From assembly GCF_014203095.1 (NCBI RefSeq), contig NZ_JACHIG010000001.1, positions 1,240,001 through 1,304,000 of the forward strand: a DNA stretch of 64,000 nt. Direction: 5' to 3'. Origin of the DNA: Prosthecobacter vanneervenii (GTDB taxonomy: Bacteria > Verrucomicrobiota > Verrucomicrobiia > Verrucomicrobiales > Verrucomicrobiaceae). Position 1 is the first letter of the stretch, and each line of letters opens with the position of its first letter. Positions 34,475 through 42,287 of the stretch are shown one piece after another. The notes under the pieces are model-generated. The model did not search any database. It was not told the DNA's origin and saw only the letters and a program-made list of their open reading frames with translations. Both the position numbers and the translations under genes were made by a program.

Positions 34475-35419
34475 ATGGCTATCACAGGCGGCAAACTTTT
34501 CATCACAGGTCATCGGGGTCTCGTCGGGCGCGCGCTGCTGCGTTATTATGAGGACAAGCCCCAGTGGCAGATCATCACCCGCACCCGCGAGGAGCTGGAC
34601 CTGCGCGATCCGCATGCCACGGACGCCTTCTTTGCCGCCGAGAAGCCGGACGCCGTGATCCTCTCCGCCGCCAAGGTGGGCGGCATCAAGGCCAGCTACA
34701 CCCACCCGGTGGACTTCCTGCTGGACAACCTGCAGATCCAAAACTGCGTCCTCTCCGCCGCGCACCGCTTTGAGACGAAAAAGGTGCTCTTTCTGGGCAG
34801 CACCTGCATTTACCCGAAGGCCGCTGAAATCCCCATCCGGGAAGACAGCCTCATGACCGGCCCCATGGAGGAGACCAATGCGCCCTACGGCGTGGCCAAG
34901 ATCGCGGGGATCAAGCTCTGCCAGGGCTACCGCCACCAGCACGGCCGCGACTTCATCTGCGCCATGCCGGCCAATCTGTACGGGCCCTACGACAATTTTG
35001 ACCCCGAGCACTCCCACGTGCTGCCCTCCCTGATCCGCCGCTTTCACGAGGCGCGCCTGCAGAGCGCCCCCAGCGTGACGCTGTGGGGCAGCGGCAATCC
35101 GAAGCGGGAATTCCTCTTTGTGGACGATCTGGCCTCCGCCTGCGGCTTCCTGCTGGAAAACTACAGCAGCCCCGACATCATCAATGTGGGCTGCGGCTGG
35201 GATGTCAGCATCCGCGAGGCGGCGGAGATCATCCGTGGCATCGTCGGCTACGAGGGGGAGATCCGCTGGGACACCACCCAGCCGGATGGCAACCCCCGCC
35301 GCCTGCTGGACGTGAGCCGCATGGAAAAGCTGGGCTGGAAGGCCCGCACCGACTTCCGCGAAGGCGTGGCCCGCACCTACCAGTGGTTTTTGGAAAACCG
35401 CGCCACCGCCCGGGTCTAG
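34475..35419 (+). CDS. GDP-L-fucose synthase-like NAD-dependent epimerase/reductase
   Basis: 314 residues, the family's usual size. Start at 34475 places the Rossmann motif GKLFITGHRGLVGRALL at residues 6-22. The SDR catalytic set is present: Ser-Thr-Cys in FLGSTCIYPK and Tyr-x3-Lys in PYGVAKIAG. LYGPYDNFDPEHSHVLP and WGSGNPKREFLFVDDLA are typical for GDP-fucose synthase (Fcl/WcaG), which turns GDP-4-keto-6-deoxymannose into GDP-L-fucose. The next gene on the strand is a sugar C-methyltransferase, so the pair probably makes a modified deoxysugar for surface polysaccharide. GDP-mannose dehydratase is not in the window. Confidence 0.87.
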   Translation: MAITGGKLFITGHRGLVGRALLRYYEDKPQWQIITRTREELDLRDPHATDAFFAAEKPDAVILSAAKVGGIKASYTHPVDFLLDNLQIQNCVLSAAHRFETKKVLFLGSTCIYPKAAEIPIREDSLMTGPMEETNAPYGVAKIAGIKLCQGYRHQHGRDFICAMPANLYGPYDNFDPEHSHVLPSLIRRFHEARLQSAPSVTLWGSGNPKREFLFVDDLASACGFLLENYSSPDIINVGCGWDVSIREAAEIIRGIVGYEGEIRWDTTQPDGNPRRLLDVSRMEKLGWKARTDFREGVARTYQWFLENRATARV

Positions 35420-35584
35420 ACCTGCTCTCGAACAGAATGTCCGATTGAACCGGCGAGCGCAGCGGCCCCAGTGGCAAGGCGGGAGCGCCGCCTGCTATTT
35501 GAAAATAACAGGCAAGCGACCCACGCAGCCCATTGGGCCGCTCCGCCGCCCGGGCAAGGTGACAGGCTATTCGAGAACAGGTCT
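35418..35584. repeat. Palindromic element between the fucose synthase and methyltransferase genes
   Basis: AGACCTGCTCTCGAACAG (35418-35435) and CTATTCGAGAACAGGTCT (35567-35584) are reverse complements with two mismatches. Nested shorter palindromes lie between (e.g. CTATTTGAAAATAACAG near 35495). The left arm touches the stop codon of the fucose synthase gene. Confidence 0.65.
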
Positions 35585-35652
35585 AACTTTCATCCGAGCT
35601 GCAAAGTCAGGCTGGACACTCCAGCGCAGCAATGCCAATTGGAGGACCACCC

Positions 35653-36939
35653 ATGGCCATCCAAGCTTTCCGTCCTGTCCTCATTACCCGCAATACCTGC
35701 CGAATCTGCGGCTCCCGCAGCCTCACCCCTGTCGTCAGCCTGGGAGATCAGTTCATCGGCGGAGTTTTGGCGAGTGCAGACGGCAGTGCGCTGGTGAAGC
35801 GCAAGGTGCCGCTGGACCTCGTGCGCTGCGACCCCTCCCAGGACGAAAACGCCTGCGGCCTGGTGCAGATGCGCCACTCCGTGCCGCCCAAGGTGCTCTA
35901 CCACCGCTACTATTACGAGTCCGGCATCAATCAGTCCATGATCGACAACCTCACCGGCATCACCAAGCTGGTGGAGGAAACCGTGACGCTGAAGCCCAAG
36001 GACATCGTGCTCGACATCGGGTGCAACGACGGCACCCTGCTCTCCAGCTACCGCACGCAGGGCCTGCGCCACATCGGCATCGACCCCTCAGACGTGGCCC
36101 TCAAGGCGCGCGCCAAGGGCTTCACCGTGGTGAATGACTTTTTCACCGCCCGCGCCTTCCGCAGCGAGCACCCCACGGAAAAGGCCCGCGTGGTCACCAG
36201 CATCTCCATGTTCTACGATCTGGAGAACCCGCACGCCTTTGTGCAGGACATCGCCGATGTGCTGGCCACGGACGGCATCTGGATCCTGGAGCAGAGCTAC
36301 CTGCCCGCCATGCTGGACATCAACAGCTTTGACACCATCTGCCACGAGCATCTGGAATATTACTCGCTGGCCGTGCTGGAGCGCCTGTTTGGCGATCATG
36401 GGCTCGAAGTGATCGACGTTCATCTCAATGATGTGAACGGCGGCAGCTTCCGCCTGGTGGTGGCCAACGCCGGCCAGGTCAAGCCCTCCCGCGAGGCCGC
36501 CGCCCGCGTGCAGGAGCTGCGCATCCGCGAGTTTGAGATGGCGCTGGACTCCGACGCGCCCTACGCCGTCTTCCGCGACAACATCGAGCGCATCCGCACC
36601 GATCTGACCGCCTTCCTGCAAAAGGCCAAGGCCGAAGGCAAGGTGGTGCACGGCTATGGTGCATCGACCAAGGGCAGCACCACGCTGCAATACTGCAATG
36701 TGACGCCCGACCTGGTGCCCTTCATCGCCGACCGCAATCCCATCAAGTGGGGCAGCTACACCATCGGCACGCACATCAAGATCATCTCCGAGGAGGAATC
36801 CCGCGCTGCCAAGCCGGACTACTACCTCGTGCTGCCGTGGCACTTCATGCCCGAGTTCCTGAAGCGCGAAAGCGACTTCCTGGCGCGCGGCGGCAAGTTC
36901 GTGGTACCGATGCCGCAGGTGCATCTGGTGGGTGCGTGA
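35653..36939 (+). CDS. SAM-dependent sugar C-methyltransferase (zinc-binding N-terminus)
   Basis: 428 residues. I start at 35653 because GGAGG lies 7-9 bases before it, whereas an in-frame ATG at 35632 has none. Order: N-terminal zinc-site motif CRICG (Cys16, Cys19); SAM-binding VLDIGCNDGTLL (119-130); C-terminal C-methyltransferase domain with HGYGASTKGSTTLQYC and ending PMPQVHLVGA. This is the NDP-hexose C-3-methyltransferase architecture (TylCIII/TcaB9-like). It probably methylates a keto-sugar nucleotide made with help of the gene upstream. The last 40 bp of its coding sequence also occur in a pseudogene at 38045-38084. A terminator follows. Confidence 0.87.
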   Translation: MAIQAFRPVLITRNTCRICGSRSLTPVVSLGDQFIGGVLASADGSALVKRKVPLDLVRCDPSQDENACGLVQMRHSVPPKVLYHRYYYESGINQSMIDNLTGITKLVEETVTLKPKDIVLDIGCNDGTLLSSYRTQGLRHIGIDPSDVALKARAKGFTVVNDFFTARAFRSEHPTEKARVVTSISMFYDLENPHAFVQDIADVLATDGIWILEQSYLPAMLDINSFDTICHEHLEYYSLAVLERLFGDHGLEVIDVHLNDVNGGSFRLVVANAGQVKPSREAAARVQELRIREFEMALDSDAPYAVFRDNIERIRTDLTAFLQKAKAEGKVVHGYGASTKGSTTLQYCNVTPDLVPFIADRNPIKWGSYTIGTHIKIISEEESRAAKPDYYLVLPWHFMPEFLKRESDFLARGGKFVVPMPQVHLVGA

Positions 36940-36965
36940 TGCGCGCAGATAGGTCTTTTCAAAAC

Positions 36966-36997
36966 AGCTCCGGTGCCGCAAGGACCGGAGCTTTTTT
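36966..36997 (+). terminator. Rho-independent terminator of the methyltransferase gene
   Basis: AGCTCCGGT (36966-36974) pairs with ACCGGAGCT (36984-36992) and is followed by a T-run (36992-36997). It lies 26 bp past the stop codon. Confidence 0.9.
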
Positions 36998-36999
36998 AT

Positions 37000-37235
37000 T
37001 TGGAGTGTGGTCGCGGAGGGAGGAACGACCGCAGCTACCGCTTTTCGTGGGCCGAGTAGAGATGCGAGTGCCTGGGAGTTTTCGAAGGCAGAGGCTCTCG
37101 CCGGGCATGTGACACTCGCAGGCCGGGGAGCCCACGCAGGCCACGAGACGCTCGAAAGCGGTGGCTCCGATGCAGGCTTGCGCCTCGCATCTGCGCAACC
37201 GCACTCCAAATTCGCGCTCGTGCTTGCGCCACCTT
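37000..37235. repeat. Dispersed palindromic repeat family 1, complete copy
   Basis: Forward arm GAGTGTGGTCGCGGAGGGAG...GCTACCGCTTTTCG (37002-37044) and reverse arm CGAAAGCGGTGGCTCCGATG...CAACCGCACTCC (37155-37207) are imperfect reverse complements. The 110-bp middle holds GATGCGAGTGCCTGGGAG and CTCGCAGGCCGGGGAGCCC, shared with other copies. It follows directly after the terminator. Confidence 0.85.
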
Positions 37236-37287
37236 TACGGCACTCTTGAGCCCGGCCCCGCCCCCTCACCCTTTCACCCATTCTGCA

Positions 37288-37767
37288 ATGAACCAGCCCA
37301 AGGTATACGACAAAGCAAAGTGGCACTTTGAGACCGTGGACCAGCATGGGCTGCCCGAGGAGCATGCCTCGCATCACATCGTCTTTTTCTTTCGCTGGTG
37401 CATTGAAAACGACTTCGTCAGCGAGTGGCTGCGAACCGAATGGCCTGAAGACTATGCCGCAGTGCGCGACGGCCAGCTCAGTGCCCTGGACTACTTTGAG
37501 AAGCTGGACCTCTGCCTCATCGATGACATGCTCACGGATGAGGGCAATGCCTTTGCCTCGGCTTACTTTGAGTACGAAACCGGACGTTACATCGACGATC
37601 TACTTGCCACCCTCAAAGGAGACCTGCCTTCGGAGTATCACATCCCCTTCAACGAGGATACCTATGGGCGTCTCAGGCAGGTGATGGACAGTCGCTATGC
37701 CGCGTGGAAGACCGGAAACGTGGCCAGTGTGTCCAAAAAGCGCAAGTGGTGGCAGTTCTGGAAATGA
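37288..37767 (+). CDS. DUF7832 domain-containing protein
   Basis: 159 residues, cytoplasmic. The core YDKAKWHFETVDQHGLPEEH then ASHHIVFFFRWCIENDFVSE, with LTDEGNAFASAYFEYETGRY further on and LPSEYHIPFNEDTYGRL near the end, fits DUF7832, a small family of unknown function whose members often look like immunity-type or accessory proteins. The C-terminus is basic and Trp-rich (KKRKWWQFWK). No toxin partner is visible. It lies between a family 1 repeat and an ABC-transporter pseudogene. Confidence 0.7.
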   Translation: MNQPKVYDKAKWHFETVDQHGLPEEHASHHIVFFFRWCIENDFVSEWLRTEWPEDYAAVRDGQLSALDYFEKLDLCLIDDMLTDEGNAFASAYFEYETGRYIDDLLATLKGDLPSEYHIPFNEDTYGRLRQVMDSRYAAWKTGNVASVSKKRKWWQFWK

Positions 37768-37787
37768 ATGCGGCTGCAGCGCATCCC

Positions 37788-38046
37788 TTCCACATCCGCT
37801 TGAATCCCGCGCCACGCTCGCTCGTCTAGCCTTTGCATGGAAGACAAGCCCGCTCCCATGACCAACACCAGCGCCCTGCGGCGGCTGCTGGGGTTTGCGC
37901 AGGGGCATTGGCGGATCGCGCTGCTGAAGCTGGCGCTGGCAGTGGGGACACGGGGCTGATCTATGTGTTTCCGGGGATTGTGCGCTGGTTTGTGGATGAG
38001 ATCATCCCGCAGCGACGCGGCGATCTGATCCGGCGCATGGGCGGCA
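37788..38046. repeat. 259-bp direct repeat, copy 1
   Basis: Matches 39120-39378 without gaps and with only scattered substitutions. It covers a short 5' flank (TTCCACATCCGCTTGAATCC...) plus the first part of an ABC-transporter gene. The two copies bracket the hypothetical gene 38125-39009. Confidence 0.92.
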
Positions 38047-38087
38047 AGTTTGTGGTACCGATGCCGCAGGTGCATCTGGTGGGCTGA
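37837..38087 (+). pseudogene. Chimeric pseudogene: ABC-transporter N-terminus joined to methyltransferase C-terminus
   Basis: Starts MEDKPAPMTNTSALRRLLGF like the intact exporter at 56539-58323 (MTSAPEPMTNTSALRRLLGF). After ALAVG a single missing G in a G-run shifts the frame into a stop (TGA at 37958-37960). Coding similarity then continues in another frame (LIYVFPGIVRWFVDEIIPQR) to GGK, where it switches at a GGCGGCA junction to the last residues of the neighbouring methyltransferase (KFVVPMPQVHLVG, stop). No function expected. Confidence 0.88.
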
Positions 38088-38124
38088 GCTGCTTTTCCAA
38101 GCCAAGGTTTGTGCTGAGAGCGAA

Positions 38125-39009
38125 TCATTTGGCGCCACTCAGCCAATCCTTGGGAACGAAGAGCCGGAGTGCGAGACCGGCGGCTGTGGGATCGATCCCA
38201 CAAACGAAACCTGGACCACCAATCCAAAAACACCCCTCGGCTTCGCAAGCAGAGTGAGCGTCAGGGGCCAAATATGCGAAGCATTCATCCGATACGCGAA
38301 TGACACTGCTTGCATTGGTAGTCACATTCCAGCGAAACAGCTGAGCTTGATCGATCAGAAACAGAGTTTCTTTGTCTGGATTGGGCAGAATTTTTAACAA
38401 GCCGCTTCCGTTGATTTGAAACGCATTCAGCGGCTTGAGCTGAGGAGTCCCGCCTGGAACAAGCTCTAAAAAATCAAAAGCATACTTTTCTGAATCATAT
38501 GTCGTCGCGAAATACCGGCCTTTTACGGTCGCCAGTGTGACAATTTGGTTCTTTGTCAGCAAAGTTTTCCTTTCTCCTGCATTGGAGAAGAGCCAGCAGC
38601 GATTGCCAAACTCGCCGTAGGCATAGGCGCAGAGCCAGTCTTTTCCCACGGGCATCATGTGAGTGGGTTCTTTGAACATTTTGTTGATGCGTGTCATGTC
38701 CGTATCGAAGCTGACCTTCTGCGGACGCCACTCCTGGGTTTCTGGATAGGCGAGCCTGCGAACCCGAACGGCAAGCTTGCCGTCTCGAACGGTGACGTCA
38801 CACATCGGCCATCGATCCACCGGAGCGATGAAGTTATTGCCCAGTGCCTTCCATGCGTCCTGAACCTCGCTGGCCGTCACCTTGTAAAACTCGGACAGGG
38901 TGAGCGCGGCAGGTGTGTGCTCTTCAGCCACCACACCTTGCGCAACAACCCCAACCCAACAAATGATGATCGTCAGCAAGGGAACGCTGCGAAATGCGCA
39001 TGAATTCAT
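38125..39009 (-). CDS. Hypothetical exported protein between direct repeats
   Basis: 294 residues with a signal peptide (SVPLLTIIICWVGVVAQGVVAEE). The mature part shows repeating blocks such as WLCAYAYGEFGNRCWLFSNA, GRYFATTYDSEKYAFDFLEL, LLKILPNPDKETLFLIDQAQ and ECFWIGGPGFVCGIDP-like ends, suggesting a beta-propeller, but no family is recognised. Base composition is less GC-rich than its surroundings. It is flanked by the 259-bp direct repeats (37788 and 39120), one of which also holds a pseudogene, consistent with insertion or a duplication-linked rearrangement. Confidence 0.7.
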   Translation of the reverse strand: MNSCAFRSVPLLTIIICWVGVVAQGVVAEEHTPAALTLSEFYKVTASEVQDAWKALGNNFIAPVDRWPMCDVTVRDGKLAVRVRRLAYPETQEWRPQKVSFDTDMTRINKMFKEPTHMMPVGKDWLCAYAYGEFGNRCWLFSNAGERKTLLTKNQIVTLATVKGRYFATTYDSEKYAFDFLELVPGGTPQLKPLNAFQINGSGLLKILPNPDKETLFLIDQAQLFRWNVTTNASSVIRVSDECFAYLAPDAHSACEAEGCFWIGGPGFVCGIDPTAAGLALRLFVPKDWLSGAK

Positions 39010-39119
39010 CAGAAACTGAGGATGTCATATTGGCGGTTGAACTGCCAGCTTTTTGCATGGCGGCTCGACTATTCCTCTTCCAAACAGGTTTGCGCGACGA
39101 ACACCAACATGTGCTTGGA

Positions 39120-39378
39120 TTCCACATCCGCTTGAATCCCGCGCCACGCTCGCTCGTCTAGCCTTTGCATGGAAGACAAGCCCGCTCCCATGACCAACAG
39201 CAGCGCCCTGCGGCGGCTGCTGGGGTTTGCGCGGGGGCACTGGCGGATCGCGCTGCTGCAGCTGGCGCTGGCAGTGGGGGCACGGGGCTGATCTATGTGT
39301 TTCCGGGGATTGTGCGCTGGTTTGTGGATGAGATCATCCCGCAGCGACGCGGCGATCTGATCTGGCGCATGGGCGGCA
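39120..39378. repeat. 259-bp direct repeat, copy 2
   Basis: Same sequence block as 37788-38046 (offset 1332 throughout, no indels). Confidence 0.92.
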
Positions 39379-39472
39379 TGAGGCGCTGCTGCAAGCCTGC
39401 CCGCATTACCGCGAGATGGCCTCACTGGCCTTTGAGGGCGATGAGGATACAGGTTTTTTAAAAACGGCATGA
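39169..39472 (+). pseudogene. Internally deleted ABC-transporter pseudogene
   Basis: Begins MEDKPAPMTNSSALRRLLGF, carries the same one-base deletion in the G-run after ALAV as the copy at 37837, reads on in the shifted frame through VDEIIPQRRGDLIWRMGG, then jumps to the last 30 residues of the exporter (EALLQACPHYREMASLAFEG then DEDTGFLKTA, stop). About 495 codons are missing. Similarity to the intact gene continues past the stop (GGTGGCGCGGCGTGAGCCCG), so both original ends are kept. Confidence 0.9.
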
Positions 39473-39705
39473 GGTAGGTGGCGCGGCGTGAGCCCGTGGG
39501 CGAGTGAAGCGCTGGAAGGCGGGGGCTTTGCGGTAACGCGGGTGCGTGGGACGTTGCGTGCACGTGAGGGATCGGGACGATCCCTCTCCGCCGGAGGCTT
39601 CGCCCACGGCAGCTTCGTCCCAGCGACGGAGGGGGATCATCTTGGTCCCCACACAGGGCGCTTGTTTGCACCCATCCAAGCCCTCAGCGCAGCGCCTCGC
39701 CCCCC
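39473..39705. repeat. Exporter 3' flank plus GATC-centred family 3 repeats
   Basis: 39473-39525 mirrors the sequence after the intact exporter gene (56495-56540). Then GAGGGATCGGGACGATCCCT (about 39567) and GGGGGATCATCTTGGTCCCC (about 39630) are family 3 cores. No gene. Confidence 0.65.
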
Positions 39706-41211
39706 TCACTCACCTGCACATGGGCTGCCGGTGCTCTCGGCCTGGAGGTCCATGTGTTCAGTGTCCAGATCAGCGGGCGGGCCGGTGTGGGACACCATGT
39801 GGCGAAATTTCGTCGTGGGCTCGTCCGGGGTCAGGTTCGGCACGGCTTCCAAGGTCAGGTGCAGCTCCGCCAGCGGCCAACCGGTCGTGCGCAGGCGCTC
39901 CTCCAGGCGGCGGCGTGCGGCTTCCACATCCACCACGGTGCCCGGGATCGACTCCAGACGGATGATGAGGTGATTGCGCTCCACCTGCACAGCCTGCCAT
40001 TCCCGCACCTCGCGCAGCGGGTCAAAGGCATGCTGAAACGGATACTCCAGCAGCGCGCGGTAGCCTTGGGCTATGTGCAGCCAGAAGACATCCTCCGTGC
40101 GGCCCCGGATCGTCTGCAGGCGTGGCAGACGGCTGCCGCAGCCGCAGGGCTCCGTGGCCATCGTCACCCCGTCTCCCAGCTCGTAGCGGATGAAAGGCTG
40201 CACGGTGTTGGCCAGATTTGTCAGCAGCACCTTGTGGCCTGGCTGGCCGGGCGGCACGGGCTGGTTGTGTGCGTCCACCACCTCCAGGATGGCCCAGTCG
40301 CTGTTGAGATGCGCGCCGGGCGCGGTGGGGCAGCCATTGCTCAGAAACAGGCACTCGCCGCAGGCGTAGTTGTCCAGCACCGGCACGCCAAAGGCATGGC
40401 GCAGGCGCTCGCGCGTCTTGGCGGTCAGGGGCTCGCTGCAGGTGATGAGCCGCTCCAGGCGGGGCAGGTGCAGTTCCTCATCATTCAGCGCCAGCAGCTC
40501 CAGGGTGGAGGGCATGGCCGTCAGCACGCTGGGGCTGAACTCATTCAGCTTGTCCAGCAGGCGCGGGTCATTGGCAGGCACAAAGAGAAAGCGCATGCAC
40601 CAGTGCAGGTAGCGCGGCAGGTGCTGCCACACGCATGCGGAGGGAAAGAACCCCTGCGCGCTGCTCAGCACCGCCACCCGTGTGGGCCGCAGCAGGCGGC
40701 GCACCGTCTGCACCAGGCGCCCCACCGCGCTTCCTGCGCCGGCCGCTTGGCCGCGTGTCAGTTGAAAGGCATACAGCAGGTCCAGCACCTGCTGATTTTG
40801 CACGATCAGCGCCGGCTGCCCCTGGCTGCCCGAGGTGTGCGCCACTGCGTACTTGCCCAGAAAGAGGCGGCCCGCATTCGCGGCGTCTGACATGAAGCCC
40901 TCCACCCCCGCGCGTGTCACGGCCGGGTCCGTCACCACCGCATCAAAATGCGCCATCATTTCCGCCTTGGTGGTGATGGGAAAGGCCTGCAGGTCCGTGC
41001 AGTCCTCCGGCAGGTGGCGGAATTTCTCCCGGTAAAAGGCGGAGCCCGCACGTGCCTGGGCCAGCAGCGCGCGCAGGCGCTCCTGCTGCGTCCGCTGAAT
41101 CGCCTCCGGCGCCTGCCGCGAGGGCGCGAACTGGCGCAGGGCCCACAGCGTGCGCTGGATCAGCTGGAAGAAGCTGGCGAAAGGAGCGCTAGTTGTGGCA
41201 TTTGTCGCCAT
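39706..41211 (-). CDS. PaaK/CapK-like adenylate-forming ligase
   Basis: 501 residues, no signal peptide. Motifs: AVAHTSGSQGQPALIV (nucleotide-binding loop of the AMP-forming superfamily, about residue 120), DNYACGECLFLSNGC, SDWAILEVVD, VLLTNLANTVQPFIRYELGD and RLPRLQTIRGRTEDVF, in the order found in phenylacetate-CoA ligase/coenzyme F390 synthetase relatives (CapK-like). It probably activates a carboxylic acid as acyl-adenylate. CapK-type members are often linked with capsule or exopolysaccharide genes, compatible with sugar genes at 34.5-37 kb, but substrate is unknown. The cysteines in CGECLFLSNGC and PCGCGS could bind metal. Confidence 0.78.
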   Translation of the reverse strand: MATNATTSAPFASFFQLIQRTLWALRQFAPSRQAPEAIQRTQQERLRALLAQARAGSAFYREKFRHLPEDCTDLQAFPITTKAEMMAHFDAVVTDPAVTRAGVEGFMSDAANAGRLFLGKYAVAHTSGSQGQPALIVQNQQVLDLLYAFQLTRGQAAGAGSAVGRLVQTVRRLLRPTRVAVLSSAQGFFPSACVWQHLPRYLHWCMRFLFVPANDPRLLDKLNEFSPSVLTAMPSTLELLALNDEELHLPRLERLITCSEPLTAKTRERLRHAFGVPVLDNYACGECLFLSNGCPTAPGAHLNSDWAILEVVDAHNQPVPPGQPGHKVLLTNLANTVQPFIRYELGDGVTMATEPCGCGSRLPRLQTIRGRTEDVFWLHIAQGYRALLEYPFQHAFDPLREVREWQAVQVERNHLIIRLESIPGTVVDVEAARRRLEERLRTTGWPLAELHLTLEAVPNLTPDEPTTKFRHMVSHTGPPADLDTEHMDLQAESTGSPCAGE

Positions 41212-42287
41212 GGGCTGTCATGGAAAGTGGGGCTTGGATGTTGGATTTAGGATTTAAGACAACCTCTGAGAAATAGCATAAACGGTGCCTGAATGTCTCG
41301 AAATTAATTGTAACAGTCTGGTGGCAAACTCGTTGCGCTGTTACCGGTTCCAAATCGCCCTCGCGCTTTCGCAGCAGGATATGGAACCGGAACGACGTGG
41401 AGATAGACAGCCGCAGGCTGCCCGAAGGGCGAGCGCAGCGAGTCAATGCGGTCGCGGAGTGAGGCACGAACGCAGCTACCGCTTTTCGTGGGCGGGATGG
41501 CTGGCGAATACCTTGGAGCCATGAGAGGCAGAGGCTCTCGCGGGGCATTGGGCACTCGCTGGCTGGTCAGCCCACGTGTGCCACGAGACACTCGAAAGCG
41601 GTGGCTCCGATGCAGGCTTGCGCCTCGCATCTGCGCAACCGCATTGATTGATTCGCTGCGCTCACCCTGCGGGCTCCTTTCAGTCGTCTGTCTCACTTCG
41701 TTCGGCTCGCTGCGCTCACCCCTTCGGGGCAGCCTGCGGCTGTCGATCTCCGCTTCGCTACGGTTCCAAATCGCCCTCGTGCTTTCGCAGCAGGATATGG
41801 AGTGCGGTCGCGGAGTGAGGCACGAACGCAGCTACCGCTTTTCGTGGGCCGGACGGCTGGCGAATATCTTGGAGCCATGAGAGGCAGAGGCTCTCGCAGG
41901 GCATGGGGCACTCGCTGGCTGGTCAGCCCACGTGTGCCACGAGACGCTCGAAAGCGGTGGCTCCGATGCAGGCCTGCGCCTCGCATCTGCGCAACCGCAT
42001 TGATTGATTCGCTGCGCTCACCCTGCGGGCTCCTTTCAGTCGTCTGTCTCACTTCGTTCGGCTCGCTGCGCTCACCCCTTCGGGGCAGCGTGTTGACGTG
42101 GATGTGCGCAGGCGCTGGATGATGCGGGAGGCCCGGCTTTGTGGACACGCGAGAACGCTGGGCGTTGTGAGAGCGTGAGGGATCGGGACGATCCCTCTCC
42201 GCCAGAATGCGGGCTGGCAGCGTGTGATGGCGGCCTCACCCAGCAGACCTGTTTTTAACTTTGCGTGGTCTAACTTCCCCCCCGCCC
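41212..42287. other. 1.1-kb gene-free repeat region
   Basis: Consists mostly of two tandem family 1 copies (41338-42092) and, at about 42170-42200, a family 3 core (GAGGGATCGGGACGATCCCT). Open frames here are repeat translations such as RSRSEARTQLPLF. Confidence 0.75.
41338..42092. repeat. Dispersed palindromic repeat family 1, two tandem long copies
   Basis: Copy 1 about 41338-41800 and copy 2 about 41801-42092 share the arms TGCGGTCGCGGAGTGAGGCA...GCTACCGCTTTTCG and CGAAAGCGGTGGCTCCGATG...GCGCAACCGCA. Copy 1 is enclosed by an outer inverted module (GGAGATAGACAGCCGCAGGC and GCCTGCGGCTGTCGATCTCC), making a nested palindrome. Confidence 0.88.

Noticed and set aside
37001-37377. Open frames across the region between the methyltransferase and the DUF7832 gene
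   Set aside because: They translate the family 1 repeat; the terminator at 36966 also separates this region from the methyltransferase gene.
41446-42148. Frames reading RSRSEARTQLPLF, RDARKRWLRCR and similar
   Set aside because: These are translations of repeat family 1 and recur at all its loci in various frames.
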